From Uruburuella suis (GTDB lineage: Bacteria > Pseudomonadota > Gammaproteobacteria > Burkholderiales > Neisseriaceae): DNA of 64,000 nt. Both the position numbers and the translations under genes were made by a program. Shown here one piece after another: positions 46,848 to 57,286 of the stretch. Position 1 is the first letter of the stretch, and each line of letters starts with the position of its first letter. The DNA lies in assembly GCF_004341385.1 (NCBI RefSeq), contig NZ_SLXE01000005.1, positions 1 through 64,000 of the forward strand, read 5' to 3'. A model generated the notes under the pieces. The model did no database searches and was not told where the DNA came from. It was given only the letters and a program-made list of their open reading frames with translations.

Positions 46848-49619
46848 ATGACCGACGCCACCGTACGCAACGACCACCACTTCGCCAAAGAAACCATTCC
46901 CATCAGCCTTGAAGACGAAATGCGCCGCAGCTATCTCGATTACGCCATGAGCGTGATTGTAGGCCGTGCGCTGCCTGATGTGCGCGATGGTTTGAAGCCC
47001 GTGCACCGCCGCGTGCTCTACGCGATGCACGAGCTGAAAAACAACTGGAACAGCGCCTATAAAAAATCCGCCCGTATCGTGGGCGACGTGATCGGTAAAT
47101 ACCACCCCCACGGCGACATCGCCGTGTATGACACCATTGTGCGCATGGCGCAGGATTTTTCATTGCGCTATGTGTTGATCGACGGGCAGGGCAACTTCGG
47201 CTCGGTAGACGGCGATGGCGCAGCGGCCATGCGTTATACCGAAATCCGCATGGCGAAAATCGCCCACGAAATGCTGGCTGACATTGAAGAAGAAACCGTA
47301 AATTTCGGCCCCAACTATGATGGCAGCGAGCACGAGCCGCTGGTGTTGCCCACCCGCTTTCCCGCTTTGCTGGTAAACGGTTCATCCGGCATTGCCGTGG
47401 GCATGGCCACCAATATTCCGCCGCATAATCTGAGCGAAACCATCAATGCCTGCGTGGCGTTGCTGCACAACGGCGAAATGAGCATCGAAGAATTGATTCA
47501 ACTGATGCCGGCGCCCGATTTTCCCACCGGCGCCACCATTTACGGCTTGAGCGGCGTGCGCGAAGGCTATAAAACCGGCCGCGGCCGCGTGGTGATGCGC
47601 GGCAAAACCCATATCGAGCCCATCGGCAAACACGGCGAGCGCGAAGCCATTATCATTGATGAAATTCCCTATCAGGTAAACAAAGCCCGATTGGTGGAAA
47701 AAATCGGCGAATTGGTGCGCGAGAAAACGCTGGAAGGCGTGTCCGATTTGCGCGACGAATCGGATAAATCGGGTATGCGCGTGGTGATCGAGCTCAAGCG
47801 CAACGAAAATGCCGAAGTGGTGTTAAACCAGCTCTATAAGCTCACCCAGCTGCAAGACAGCTTTGGCATCAATATGGTGGCCTTGGTCGACGGCCAGCCG
47901 CGCCTGCTCAACCTCAAGCAGATTTTGAGCGAATTTTTGCGCCACCGCCGCGAAGTGGTAACGCGCCGCACCTTATTCCGTCTGAAAAAAGCCCGTCACG
48001 AAGGCCATATCGCCGAGGGCAAAGCCGTGGCTTTGTCGAATATCGACGAAATGATCGAGCTGATTAAAACTTCCGCCGATGCGCCCGAAGCCAAAGTGCG
48101 CCTGCTGGCACGCGCTTGGCGCTCATCGCTGGTGGAAGAGATGCTCGGCCGCACCGATCTCGATTTGAGCATGGCGCGCCCAGAAGGCCTGCCTGCCAAT
48201 CTGGGCTTGCAGGACGAAGGTTATTATTTGAGCGAGCTGCAAGCCGATGCCATTTTGCGCATGAGCCTGCGTAACCTTACCGGCCTCGATCAAGACAGCA
48301 TTATCGGCGATTATAAAAACATTATGGCGCAGATTATTGATTTTCTGGATATTTTGGCCAAGCCCGAGCGCATCACCCAAATCATCAATGATGAGCTGGA
48401 AGAAATCAAAGCCCAATTCGGCGATGAGCGCCGCAGTGAAATCAACCCGTTTGGCGGCGATATTGCCGATGAAGACCTGATTCCGCCGCGCGAAATGGTG
48501 GTAACGCTCACCCACGGCGGCTACATCAAAACCCAGCCCACCACCGATTATCAGGCGCAGCGCCGCGGCGGGCGCGGCAAACAGGCCGCAGCCACCAAAG
48601 ACGAAGACTTTATCGAAACCCTGTTTGTGGCCAACACCCACGATTATCTAATGTGTTTCACCAACTTGGGCAAATGCCATTGGATTAAAGTTTACAAGCT
48701 GCCCGAAGGCGGCCGCAACAGCCGCGGGCGCCCGATCAATAATGTGATTCAGCTTGATGAAGGCGAAAAAGTAAGCGCCATTTTGGCGGTGCGCGATTTC
48801 CCCGAAGATGAATATGTGTTTTTCGCCACCGCACAAGGCATGGTGAAAAAAGTGCAGCTGTGCGCCTTTAAAAACGTGCGCACCCAAGGTATTAAAGCGA
48901 TTGCGCTCAAAGAAGGCGATTCGCTGGTGGGCGTGGCGAAAACCGGCGGCTGCCACGATATCATGCTGTTTTCCAATTTGGGCAAAGCCATCCGCTTTAA
49001 CGAATATTGGGAAGGCAGCAGCGAAGCCGAAGAAAGCGAAGACGATCAAGAAATCGATGCAGATAGCGGCGAAGAGGGCGATGCCGCCGAGAGCAGTGCG
49101 CCCAAAGCCAACAAAGGCGTGCGCCCCTCCGGCCGCGGTAGCGGCGGCTTGCGCGGCATGCGCCTGCCTGATGACGGCCGCATTGTGAGCCTGATTACTT
49201 TTGCACCCGAATGTGAAGCGCAAGAAGGGCTGCAAGTGCTCACCGCCACGGAAAACGGCTACGGCAAACGCACCCCGATTGGCGACTACAGCCGCAAAGG
49301 CAAAGGCGGGCAGGGCAATATCGCCATCAACACCGGCGAGCGCAACGGCGATTTGGTGGCGGCAACCCTGGTGGCTGAAAGCGATGATTTGATGTTGATC
49401 ACCAGCGGCGGCGTGCTCATCCGCACCAAGGTCGAGCAAATCCGCGAAACCGGCCGCGCCGCAGCGGGCGTGCGCCTGATTAATCTGGACGAAGGCGAAA
49501 CCTTGGTAAGCCTGGAGCGCGTGGCCGAGCCGGAAGAAACAATACCGGAATCAGAAGAAGAGACTGAAATTTCCACTCAAATCGAGGCCTTGATGCCGGA
49601 AAATGAAGATGAATTATGA
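46848..49619 (+). CDS. gyrA: DNA gyrase subunit A, with Ile at position 91
   Basis: Type II topoisomerase subunit of 923 residues that cuts and rejoins DNA during supercoiling. The active Tyr130 (AAMRYTE) and GyrA-box [10 protein letters not shown] are present. In the quinolone-resistance region [10 protein letters not shown], residue 91 is Ile (codon ATC, 47118-47120), where Ser or Thr is normal; Asp95 is kept. An acidic insert (about residues 722-755, [15 protein letters not shown]) lies in the C-terminal domain. The start [12 protein letters not shown] is chosen; the frame is open 46 codons further upstream but crosses a DUS. Confidence 0.96.
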   Translation: MTDATVRNDHHFAKETIPISLEDEMRRSYLDYAMSVIVGRALPDVRDGLKPVHRRVLYAMHELKNNWNSAYKKSARIVGDVIGKYHPHGDIAVYDTIVRMAQDFSLRYVLIDGQGNFGSVDGDGAAAMRYTEIRMAKIAHEMLADIEEETVNFGPNYDGSEHEPLVLPTRFPALLVNGSSGIAVGMATNIPPHNLSETINACVALLHNGEMSIEELIQLMPAPDFPTGATIYGLSGVREGYKTGRGRVVMRGKTHIEPIGKHGEREAIIIDEIPYQVNKARLVEKIGELVREKTLEGVSDLRDESDKSGMRVVIELKRNENAEVVLNQLYKLTQLQDSFGINMVALVDGQPRLLNLKQILSEFLRHRREVVTRRTLFRLKKARHEGHIAEGKAVALSNIDEMIELIKTSADAPEAKVRLLARAWRSSLVEEMLGRTDLDLSMARPEGLPANLGLQDEGYYLSELQADAILRMSLRNLTGLDQDSIIGDYKNIMAQIIDFLDILAKPERITQIINDELEEIKAQFGDERRSEINPFGGDIADEDLIPPREMVVTLTHGGYIKTQPTTDYQAQRRGGRGKQAAATKDEDFIETLFVANTHDYLMCFTNLGKCHWIKVYKLPEGGRNSRGRPINNVIQLDEGEKVSAILAVRDFPEDEYVFFATAQGMVKKVQLCAFKNVRTQGIKAIALKEGDSLVGVAKTGGCHDIMLFSNLGKAIRFNEYWEGSSEAEESEDDQEIDADSGEEGDAAESSAPKANKGVRPSGRGSGGLRGMRLPDDGRIVSLITFAPECEAQEGLQVLTATENGYGKRTPIGDYSRKGKGGQGNIAINTGERNGDLVAATLVAESDDLMLITSGGVLIRTKVEQIRETGRAAAGVRLINLDEGETLVSLERVAEPEETIPESEEETEISTQIEALMPENEDEL

Positions 49620-49707
49620 GATTTGAGTATTTAATTTAAAGGGTCGTGTAAACTATTTGCTGATTTCCGCACTCTAAACTCACTTGAACAAATGAAGTAA
49701 AGAGAGA

Positions 49708-50226
49708 GTGTCTGTGAAAAAGAAGATTTACTTGAGGTTGTTGAGAATGATCGGTTCTATGCTTCCCCCTTCTTACGAAAAGCCGTTTGGCCCGGTGGCG
49801 AAAAAAGTCCGCTATTTTTTCGCCTGCCGGATTTCCGATAATATCGCGAAAAATGTGAATATCGAAAAAGGCGCTTATGTGCTGGCAGATACGGTGGTTG
49901 GTGAAAATTCGAGCATAGGTGTGAACAGCGAGATTTGCAAAGGTCTTACGCTTGGCAAAAATGTGTTTATGGGCCCCGAATGCTTGTTTTATTCCTATCA
50001 ACATAAATTCGACCCAGTAACCAAGCAATACGATGGCTACACCGATGTTCGGCCGATTGTTATCGAAGATAATGTTTGGTTGGGTCGCCGCGCTATCATC
50101 ATGGGCGGTGTAACCATTGGCGAAGGCTCTACCATCGGTGCTGCTTCAGTGGTAACGAAAGATGTGCCGCCTTACAGCGTGGCGGCGGGTAATCCGGCGG
50201 TAATCAGGAAAAACCTGCTGGATTGA
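49708..50226 (+). CDS. Hexapeptide-repeat acyltransferase
   Basis: Protein of 172 residues of the left-handed beta-helix acyltransferase group. Hexapeptide repeats run from VNIEKGAYVLADTVVGENSS through VTIGEGSTIGAASVVTKDV, and the ending YSVAAGNPAVI is typical of O-acetyltransferases of the CysE/LacA/NodL type acting on sugars. The start is GTG; a second GTG two codons on is equally possible. It lies alone between gyrA and a phosphopantetheinyl transferase and looks AT-richer than both. The acceptor is unknown. Confidence 0.78.
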   Translation: MSVKKKIYLRLLRMIGSMLPPSYEKPFGPVAKKVRYFFACRISDNIAKNVNIEKGAYVLADTVVGENSSIGVNSEICKGLTLGKNVFMGPECLFYSYQHKFDPVTKQYDGYTDVRPIVIEDNVWLGRRAIIMGGVTIGEGSTIGAASVVTKDVPPYSVAAGNPAVIRKNLLD

Positions 50227-50273
50227 ACGTTGTGAACGAGCGCAGTTGGGTTGCCAAGCCCTGCAGTTAAAAC

Positions 50274-50307
50274 AGGCCGTCTGAAATGTCAGTATTTCAG
50301 ACGGCCT
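50274..50307 (+). terminator. DUS-pair terminator after the acyltransferase gene
   Basis: AGGCCGTCTGAAA and its complement around an 8-base loop, followed by TTTTGTTTT, 48 bp past the stop. Confidence 0.8.
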
Positions 50308-50469
50308 TTTTGTTTTATGCAGCGGTGGATGTTCATGCCTACGATTACGCCGCGCAAAACCCGGTGTGCGCACCTACGCTGCTTTTAAAAAAATGGCATA
50401 AGGGGCTAAAAATCGCTGAAAGGCGGGCAATTGGTATTGTGTTTGCTTTGCGGCAATCCGCAGCTGTCT

Positions 50470-50516
50470 GATACCAATCCAAAAAAACCTAACTTCGTTG
50501 TCTCGCCTTGCCGTAC
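50470..50516. mobile_element. ATACCAATCC-family element, left half, broken by another element
   Basis: It matches the left half of the 43912-44013 element up to GCCTTGCCGTAC and then stops exactly at the TATAG tip of the next element. A short remnant (gtacggcatgcgag) resumes after 50664. Confidence 0.65.
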
Positions 50517-50655
50517 TATAGTGTGGAATGCAAGAAAAAGTGACACAACGGGTAGGTTGGGTTGATAAACCCAACATTTCAGACGGCCTGTGTGCTTGTT
50601 GGGTTTATCAACCTAACCTACCCGTTGTGTCACTTTTTTTATGCATTCCACTATA
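50517..50655. mobile_element. MITE-like palindrome, TATAGTGGAATGC family, copy 3
   Basis: 139 bp, the clearest copy. Its arms contain GTGACACAACGGGTAGGTTG and the complement, with a DUS in the loop. It is inserted inside the ATACCAATCC-family element. Confidence 0.85.
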
Positions 50656-50702
50656 TTATGTTTGTACGGCATGCGAGGCCGTCTGAAAGCCTTGGCCGCT
50701 GC

Positions 50703-51332
50703 TTATTCCGGTGAAAAATGCCACACCTTGCAAACGGTGTGCTGAGGCTGCGCCAGAGTGCCGAAATATTGCCAGCGCATCTGCGGGCTTGCCCAATCCG
50801 GCCACACGCAGGCCAGCGCCCAGCCGCCGCACAAGCCGGCAAAGCCTTGCCAGCCGCTTTGGCCGCCGATGTGCAATTTTGCGTGCCCGCCTTGCCGGCA
50901 CACACCCGCATGCGGCAAGTCTGCCGGAAAATCCAGCCCGGCGGCCTTAATTAAGGCTTCTTTGGTGCACCACAAGCGGTAATAATCTGCCGCACGCCAG
51001 CCGCGCGCCGCCAGCCATTGCCGCTCTTCGGCGCTGCACGATAAATCCGCCAGCGCCGAAAAATCGCGCGGCCGCAGCCATTCGATGTCCACGCCCAGCG
51101 GCAGCGGATAAGCCCCGGCCGCCAAAAGCGCTGCACCGTGGCTGTGCGAGAGCGACAGCACGGGCGCTTTTGTTTGTTGTTTTAAAAAGCGGCTCACCTG
51201 CCAATCGGTGCGCATCGCCAGCGCCGGTGCGGCACTCACGCGGGCGCGGTCGGCTTGGTCAAGCAGGGCGGCTTGATAATCCGGTGCACAAACGGCATCG
51301 GCTATAAGCAAATCAATATGCAAATCGGACAT
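50703..51332 (-). CDS. 4'-phosphopantetheinyl transferase (Sfp type)
   Basis: Protein of 209 residues that moves the phosphopantetheine arm from CoA to carrier proteins. The magnesium motif GVDIEW (Asp82, Glu84) and the W-x-x-K-E-A motif (WCTKEALIKA, Lys124, Glu125) define the Sfp family. The partner carrier is not in the window. The start ATG at 51332 is preferred over a TTG nine bases upstream. It is divergent from prfA. Confidence 0.85.
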   Translation of the reverse strand: MSDLHIDLLIADAVCAPDYQAALLDQADRARVSAAPALAMRTDWQVSRFLKQQTKAPVLSLSHSHGAALLAAGAYPLPLGVDIEWLRPRDFSALADLSCSAEERQWLAARGWRAADYYRLWCTKEALIKAAGLDFPADLPHAGVCRQGGHAKLHIGGQSGWQGFAGLCGGWALACVWPDWASPQMRWQYFGTLAQPQHTVCKVWHFSPE

Positions 51333-51430
51333 AAGCGGCAAAAGCGGGCAGAAAAAAACGATTATAGAAGTAAGTGGCCGGCTCGTGTAAAATGCCGCAT
51401 CTTGTTATCAATGTTGTGAAACGCGCCATT

Positions 51431-52507
51431 ATGAAGCCGTCTATTCTGGAAAAATTGCAGCAACTGGCCGAGCGCCTTGAAGAAGTGACCCATTTGCTCG
51501 GCTCGCCCGAGGCCACCGCCGATATGGATAATTATCGCAAGCTCACGCGCGAGCATGCGGAAATCACGCCGGTGGTGGAAGCTTTTCAGCGCTACCGGCA
51601 GGCGCAAAGCGATTTGGCCGAGGCGCAGGAAATGCTGGCAGATCCGGAAATGAAAGACTTTGCCGCTGAAGAAATCGAAGCGGCGCAGGCGAAAATCGAA
51701 GCGCTGGGCAACGAATTGCAAACCTTGCTTCTGCCTAAAGATGCCGATGACGATAAAAACATCTTTATCGAAGTGCGCGCCGGCACCGGCGGCGACGAAG
51801 CGGCCTTGTTTGCCGGTGATTTGCTGCGCATGTATGGCCGCTTTGCCGAGCGCAACCGTTGGCAGATGGAAATCGTGTCGGCCAACGAAAGCGATTTGGG
51901 CGGCTATAAAGAAGTGATTGCCCGCATTATCGGGCTGGGCGCCTACAGCAAGCTCAAATTCGAATCGGGCGGCCACCGCGTGCAGCGCGTGCCGGCCACC
52001 GAAAGCCAGGGCCGCATCCACACTTCGGCCTGCACCGTGGCGGTGATGCCCGAAGCCGATGAATTGGAAGAAATCGAGCTGAACCCTGCCGATTTGCGCA
52101 TCGACACGTTTCGCGCCAGCGGCGCCGGCGGGCAGCATATCAACAAAACCGATTCTGCCGTGCGCATCACCCACTTGCCCAGCGGCATGGTGGTGGAATG
52201 CCAAGACGGCCGCTCGCAGCACGCCAACAAAGCGCAGGCCATGAAAGTGCTGGCCGCGCGCCTCAACGATATGCAAAAGCGCGAAGCGCAAGCCAAAGAA
52301 GCGGCCGAGCGCAAAAGCCTGATCGGCAGCGGCGACCGCAGCGAGCGCATCCGCACCTACAACTACCCGCAAGGCCGCGTGACCGACCACCGCATCAACC
52401 TCACTTTGCATAAACTTGATTTTGTTATGGACGGCGATTTGGACGAGCTCACCGGCGCGCTGAGCGCCGAGCATCAGGCGGAATTGCTGGCGCGCATGGC
52501 GGAATAA
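51431..52507 (+). CDS. prfA: Peptide chain release factor 1
   Basis: Release factor of 358 residues that reads UAA and UAG. The codon-reading tripeptide PAT is at 188-190 and the hydrolysis motif GGQ at 233-235 ([10 protein letters not shown]). An upstream in-frame frame of 19 codons is open but the family starts at [13 protein letters not shown] stops are used by several genes here, consistent with an active RF1. Confidence 0.96.
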   Translation: MKPSILEKLQQLAERLEEVTHLLGSPEATADMDNYRKLTREHAEITPVVEAFQRYRQAQSDLAEAQEMLADPEMKDFAAEEIEAAQAKIEALGNELQTLLLPKDADDDKNIFIEVRAGTGGDEAALFAGDLLRMYGRFAERNRWQMEIVSANESDLGGYKEVIARIIGLGAYSKLKFESGGHRVQRVPATESQGRIHTSACTVAVMPEADELEEIELNPADLRIDTFRASGAGGQHINKTDSAVRITHLPSGMVVECQDGRSQHANKAQAMKVLAARLNDMQKREAQAKEAAERKSLIGSGDRSERIRTYNYPQGRVTDHRINLTLHKLDFVMDGDLDELTGALSAEHQAELLARMAE

Positions 52508-52559
52508 GCGTTTTTGAATAAAACATTTCCAAACCGAAAAACTGTTTCAGACGGCATTT

Positions 52560-52890
52560 GTGTGCTATGCGTATGATTATGCTTTGTTTGGGCAAAGCTA
52601 ATCATACCTACGGCTTGCTACTTTTCATTTGCGCGCAATGCCCGGTCCAAAAATAAGCTTCCTGCGTTGGCTTGCTTTGAATGCGGAACACAGATGCCGT
52701 CTGAAAAAAGGTTTCAGACGGCATCTGTGTGTCATGTCTACGATTACGCTTTGTGTTGACAAAGCTGATCGTCGCTGCGGCTTGCTTAAATGTATCAAAC
52801 CAAGCGATGCCGTCTGAAAAAAAATTGCAGACGGCATAGTGCTTCATGCCTACGATTACGCATTGTTTTGACAAAGCTAATCGTACCTTG
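52560..52890. repeat. Run of DUS hairpins and CAAAGCTAATCGT repeats after prfA
   Basis: Three variants of a repeat in which TACGATTACGC, TTTG-type loop and CAAAGCTRATCGTACC pair (near 52563, 52738 and 52849) alternate with AT-DUS hairpins at 52688-52730 and 52807-52838. I see no gene here. Confidence 0.7.
52688..52730. terminator. AT-DUS hairpin
   Basis: ACACAGATGCCGTCTGAAA and its complement around a 5-base loop; one of two such hairpins between the converging prfA and RidA-like genes. Confidence 0.65.
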
Positions 52891-53391
52891 CTATCGGTTT
52901 TGCGCCGGTCTGGCCGCAATCACATCAATTTCTACCAGCCAACCGGGGTTGGCAAACCCCTGCGTTTGCAATAAAGAACGTGCAGGCAGTTTCACGCCCG
53001 CCTTTGCATCAAAAAAACGCAAGTAGCTTTGGGAAAAGCCGCGAAAATCCATGTCGTTCTGCCCTTGTGGTGCTTTTAAAAAAACCTGCATTTTCACCAC
53101 ATCGCTCATGCCCAAGCCCAAGCTTTTCAGGCGTTTTTCAATTTCGGCCAACACGTTGGCCGTTTGCTGCGCCGTGTTGCCGTAAGCCGCTTCACTGCGC
53201 GGATCCGCTTTATTGTCGATAATGCCCGGCACCACGCCGTTCAAATAAATCGTGCTGGCTCCGGCCGGCACTTCCACTGCCAGCGAGGTGGGGAAATTCG
53301 GCAGGGGGTGGCGGGTGATTTCGTCAGCCCAAGCGGCGTTGCTGATAGCTAAACACACGCCGGCAAGCAATAATTTTGACAAGTTATTCAT
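52891..53391 (-). CDS. RidA/YjgF-family protein with signal peptide
   Basis: Protein of 166 residues. Residues 1-22 form a Sec signal (KLLLAGVCLAISNAAWA, cut before DEI). The remainder is a RidA-like domain (IYLNGVVPG, QTANVLAEIEKRLKSLGLGMSDVVKMQVFL, RSLLQTQGF). Cytoplasmic RidA deaminates reactive enamines; an exported form must act in the periplasm and its substrate is unknown. Confidence 0.8.
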   Translation of the reverse strand: MNNLSKLLLAGVCLAISNAAWADEITRHPLPNFPTSLAVEVPAGASTIYLNGVVPGIIDNKADPRSEAAYGNTAQQTANVLAEIEKRLKSLGLGMSDVVKMQVFLKAPQGQNDMDFRGFSQSYLRFFDAKAGVKLPARSLLQTQGFANPGWLVEIDVIAARPAQNR

Positions 53392-53643
53392 TTATGCATT
53401 CCTTTGCCGTTACATTCGATAGCCCGTCGTAGGTGCGCACGCCGCGTTTTTGCGGCGTAATCGTATGCATGAAACCCACGGCCGATATAAAACATAGAGG
53501 CCGTCTGAAAGCCGCGTTGCCTGTCAAAAAATTGTCCGACATGTCGATATGACACGGTTTGTTGCAACAATCTTTGATAAGTCAGCTGTTTGCTTTTCAG
53601 ACGGCCTCTGGGGCTACCTATTCATCACAATCCATCATCAAGC

Positions 53644-54678
53644 TCAATGATTGTGCCCGCAGGGTTTTTTCATATCCAGCACCATGCGGCCTTGGATTTT
53701 GCCGGCGTGCATTTCTTCAAAAATATCGCCCACTTCATCCAGCGCACGGGTTTGCACCACCGGCACCACGATGCCGCGCGCGCCGAAATCGAAGGCTTCG
53801 GCCAAATCTTGGCGCGTGCCCACCAGCGAGCCGACCACTTCGATGCCGTCGAGCACGGTGCGGGGGATAGACAAATCCATGGTTTCCACCGGCAGGCCCA
53901 CGGCCACCACGCGGCCGCCGGCGCGCACGCAATCGATGGCGCTGTTGAATGCGGCTTTAGACACGGCGGTCACCATGGCGGCGTGTGCGCCGATGCCGGT
54001 GATTTCTTTAATGCGCTCGGCCGCATCTTCTTTGGCGGCATTCACGGTGAATTCCGCGCCCACTTTTTTGGCCAAATCCAGCTTGTCGTCGTTGATATCG
54101 ACAGCAATCACGCGCGCGTTGAACACTTTGGCGGCGTATTGCACGGCGAGGTTGCCCAAGCCGCCGGCGCCGTAAATGGCAATCCACTGGCCTGCGCGCA
54201 CACCGGCCACTTTGGTGGCTTTATAAGTGGTAACGCCGGCGCAGGTGATGGAGCTGGCTTGTGCCGGGTCGAGGCCTTCGGGCACTTTTACGGCATAATC
54301 GGCGCTCACCACGCAATATTCGGCCATGCCGCCATCTACGGTGTAGCCCGAATTTTTCACGGTGCGGCACAAGGTTTCGCGGCCGCTGTTGCAATATTCG
54401 CAATGGCCGCAGCTTTCAAACAGCCAAGCAATGCTCACGCGGTCGCCCACTTTCAGGTTGGTCACATCGGGCGCCACTTCTTTCACAATGCCGATGCCCT
54501 CGTGGCCGAGCGTGCGGCCGGGTTGTTTGCCGTAATCGCCGGCGGCCACGTGCAAATCGGTGTGGCACACGCCGCAATATTCCACTTCCACCAGCGCTTC
54601 GCCCGCGCCGATTTTGGGCAGGTCTTTTTCAATCACTTCAACGCCTGTACAGGCTTGGTTAACCACTGCTGCTTTCAT
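53644..54678 (-). CDS. adhP: Zinc-dependent alcohol dehydrogenase
   Basis: Medium-chain dehydrogenase of 344 residues close to the AdhP ethanol-preferring group. Catalytic zinc: Cys38 (GVCHTD) and His59 (GHEGIG). Structural zinc: Cys90, Cys93, Cys96 and Cys104. NAD motif [15 protein letters not shown]. It probably interconverts ethanol and acetaldehyde. It is distinct from the aryl-alcohol enzyme at 12048 and the class III enzyme at 58155. No partner gene is adjacent. Confidence 0.9.
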   Translation of the reverse strand: MKAAVVNQACTGVEVIEKDLPKIGAGEALVEVEYCGVCHTDLHVAAGDYGKQPGRTLGHEGIGIVKEVAPDVTNLKVGDRVSIAWLFESCGHCEYCNSGRETLCRTVKNSGYTVDGGMAEYCVVSADYAVKVPEGLDPAQASSITCAGVTTYKATKVAGVRAGQWIAIYGAGGLGNLAVQYAAKVFNARVIAVDINDDKLDLAKKVGAEFTVNAAKEDAAERIKEITGIGAHAAMVTAVSKAAFNSAIDCVRAGGRVVAVGLPVETMDLSIPRTVLDGIEVVGSLVGTRQDLAEAFDFGARGIVVPVVQTRALDEVGDIFEEMHAGKIQGRMVLDMKKPCGHNH

Positions 54679-55159
54679 AGTAGATACTCCTTGGTTGGTG
54701 ATATCGAATCAATGGAAATGCGCGCAAAGTGTGCAACCTTGCCGTGCTTTCCGCCTTGCAAACATGCTTTTTTGCTCAAAACCTGACTCGCGGCTGAAAT
54801 GTGGGCAAACCCTTGCGGGAGCGGGTTGGAAATTTCCGCGTCTGAGGCTGCCATAAATATTGATATTTTAATGAAGCCAAACCGCCCAGTAATCAATGTG
54901 TGTGTTTACAGTATAACCAAATCGGGGCAGGGCGCGATTGATAATCATCAAGGGGTTTGCCCGATTGAAAGCCTGCGTAAATGTTATGCTATATCATTGT
55001 TGACAAACAGGCCGTCTGAAAGCTTTCAGACGGCCTCTCGGCTGGATTGCACTTTTCACGCGCCAATATTCGATATTAATGTAAACCGAGCCTAAACCGA
55101 TTTAACCCGAATTGCGGTACAATGCCCGCTTTGTTGATTGTTAAGGACGGCCTGTATAT
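54679..55159. other. Gap between adhP and lolC
   Basis: It contains a decayed TAGGGTCTG-family remnant (about 54718-54826, with GGCTGAAATGTGGGCAAACCC at its end) and a DUS pair at 55009-55036. A possible lolC promoter lies near 55105-55135. No gene is seen. Confidence 0.5.
55009..55036. repeat. DUS inverted pair upstream of lolC
   Basis: AGGCCGTCTGAAAG directly followed by its complement. Confidence 0.65.
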
Positions 55160-56410
55160 ATGGCTTCTTTGGAAACCTGGATCGGCCTGCGCTATTTGCG
55201 GGCCAAAAAACGCAATGGTTTAATGTCGTTTATCACCATGATTTCGATTGCCGGCATCGCGCTGGGCGTCACCGCGCTGATTGTGGTGCTCTCGGTGATG
55301 AACGGCTTTCAAAAAGAGATTCGCGGCCAGCTTTTGAATGTGGCGCCGCATGCGGAAATCGGCTATTACGACACGGGCAATGGCGAAGGCTGGCAGAGCC
55401 TGCGCCAATATGCGGCGGGCAGAAAAGAGGTGTTGGCCACCGCGCCTTATGTGGCCGATCAGGCGTTGTTGGCCAATGCGGGCGAGGTGCGCGGCGTGCA
55501 GCTGCGCGGGATTTTGCCTGAAGAAGAAAACAAAGTGGTGGATTACGGTAAAAATATGCCGCAGGGCAGCTTTGCCGATTTGAAGCCGGGTGAGTTTGAT
55601 ATTGTGTTGGGCGAAGGGCTGGCGCAGGCTTTGGGCGCGGAAGTGGGCGGCAAGGTAACGGTGATCACGCCTGAGGGCAATGTCACCCCCGCCGGCGTGG
55701 TGCCGCGCTTGAAGCAGTTTAATGTGGTGGGCGTGGTGAAAACCAGCGTGTATGAGGTGGATAATTCGCTTGCGCTCACGCATTTGCAGGATGCGCAAGT
55801 GCTCTACCGCTTGGGCGACGGCGTGGGCGGCTTGCGCTTGAAGCTGGCCGACCCGCAAAATGCGCCCGCCTTTATCGCCAATCTGATTCCGGCGGCTGCG
55901 CAAGACAAAGTGTGGGTGCGCGACTGGACGTTTCAAAACCGCAGCTATTTTGAGGCGGTGGAATTGGAAAAGCGCATGATGTTTATCATTCTCACGCTGA
56001 TTATTGCGGTGGCGGCGTTTAATTTGGTGTCGTCGTTGGTGATGGCGGTTACCGAGAAGCAGGCCGATATTGCCATTTTGCGCACTTTGGGGCTGCCGCC
56101 GGGCGGGGTGATGAAGATTTTTATGGTGCAGGGCGCGTTTGCCGGCTTTTTCGGCACCTTGATCGGCGTGATTTGCGGCGTGTTGCTGGGCTGGAATGTG
56201 GGCAAAATCGTGGCGTTTTTTGAAAAGCTTTTCGGGGTGCACCTGATTAATTCGCAAATTTATTTTATCGATTATCTGCCCAGCGATGTGAACATGGGCG
56301 ATGTGGCTTTTATCGCCTGCATTTCGCTGGTGCTGGCATTTTTGGCCACGCTCTATCCGAGCTGGCGTGCGGCGAAAACCCAACCGGCGGAGGCTTTGCG
56401 TTATGAATAA
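55160..56410 (+). CDS. lolC: Lipoprotein-releasing system permease (LolC/LolE family)
   Basis: Inner-membrane protein of 416 residues with one N-terminal helix (about 20-50), a periplasmic domain and three C-terminal helices. It starts [22 protein letters not shown], the typical Lol permease N-terminus. With LolD it extracts lipoproteins from the inner membrane for LolA. Only one permease gene is present, as in organisms with a single LolC/E-hybrid (LolF) permease. It overlaps lolD by 8 bases. Confidence 0.9.
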   Translation: MASLETWIGLRYLRAKKRNGLMSFITMISIAGIALGVTALIVVLSVMNGFQKEIRGQLLNVAPHAEIGYYDTGNGEGWQSLRQYAAGRKEVLATAPYVADQALLANAGEVRGVQLRGILPEEENKVVDYGKNMPQGSFADLKPGEFDIVLGEGLAQALGAEVGGKVTVITPEGNVTPAGVVPRLKQFNVVGVVKTSVYEVDNSLALTHLQDAQVLYRLGDGVGGLRLKLADPQNAPAFIANLIPAAAQDKVWVRDWTFQNRSYFEAVELEKRMMFIILTLIIAVAAFNLVSSLVMAVTEKQADIAILRTLGLPPGGVMKIFMVQGAFAGFFGTLIGVICGVLLGWNVGKIVAFFEKLFGVHLINSQIYFIDYLPSDVNMGDVAFIACISLVLAFLATLYPSWRAAKTQPAEALRYE

Positions 56411-57086
56411 TACGGTGTTGGCTTGCCGCTCGGTGAGCAAAAACTATCGCGACGGCGAATTGCATGTGGATGTGCTCGACAGCCTGAATTTCGATGTGGC
56501 CGAAGGCCAGAGCGTGAGCATTATCGGCGCTTCGGGCAGCGGCAAATCCACGCTCTTGCATATTTTGGGCGGGCTGGACATGCCCACTTCGGGCAGCGTG
56601 AATCTGATGGGCAACGACTTGGGCAAGATGAGCCAAAAGCAGCTGGGCGATTTGCGCAACCGCTATCTGGGCTTTGTGTATCAATTCCATCATCTGCTGC
56701 CCGAATTTTCGGCGTTGGAAAATGTGATGATGCCGCTTTTAATCGGCAAAAAGCCCAAAGCCGAGGCGGAAGCGGCGGCGGCGGCGATGCTGGAAAAAGT
56801 GGGTTTGCACCAACGCGCCTTGCACCGGCCGAGCGAATTGTCGGGCGGCGAGCGCCAACGCGCCGCCATTGCCCGCGCATTGGTGACGCAGCCCAAATGC
56901 CTGCTGGCCGACGAGCCCACCGGCAATCTCGACCGCAAAAATGCGCAAAATATTCTCGATATGATGCTGGATTTGAAAAACGAAATGGGCACAGCGCTGG
57001 TGGTGGTCACCCACGATGATGAGTTGGCCGTGCGCTTTGATCGCGTGATGATGATGAGCGATGGGCGCTTGAGCGATAAAGCCTGA
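56403..57086 (+). CDS. lolD: Lipoprotein-releasing system ATPase
   Basis: ABC ATPase of 227 residues. Walker [10 protein letters not shown] (42-50), signature [15 protein letters not shown] and Walker [12 protein letters not shown] are intact. It powers lipoprotein release with the upstream permease, whose stop it overlaps. The start [10 protein letters not shown] is used; a longer in-frame version would lie wholly inside lolC. Confidence 0.93.
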   Translation: MNNTVLACRSVSKNYRDGELHVDVLDSLNFDVAEGQSVSIIGASGSGKSTLLHILGGLDMPTSGSVNLMGNDLGKMSQKQLGDLRNRYLGFVYQFHHLLPEFSALENVMMPLLIGKKPKAEAEAAAAAMLEKVGLHQRALHRPSELSGGERQRAAIARALVTQPKCLLADEPTGNLDRKNAQNILDMMLDLKNEMGTALVVVTHDDELAVRFDRVMMMSDGRLSDKA

Positions 57087-57159
57087 CGCCGGTGCGTTGA
57101 TTTGAGCTGCTGTTGCCCGATTGTATTCGTGCTGCTGGGTTTTAAGTTGTTTTTAAATT

Positions 57160-57201
57160 GAATCAAGGCCGTCTGAAAAAAGTTTCAGACGGCCTTGATT
57201 C
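57160..57201 (+). terminator. DUS-pair terminator after lolD
   Basis: GAATCAAGGCCGTCTGAAA and its complement around a 4-base loop, 74 bp past the lolD stop. Confidence 0.8.
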
Positions 57202-57286
57202 ATATTGCCGCCATTTTTCTGTTTTATAATCAGCACCAATGTTTGCGGCGCTTGCTGTTGAGGCCGTCTGAATTTGGGAGCAAACC

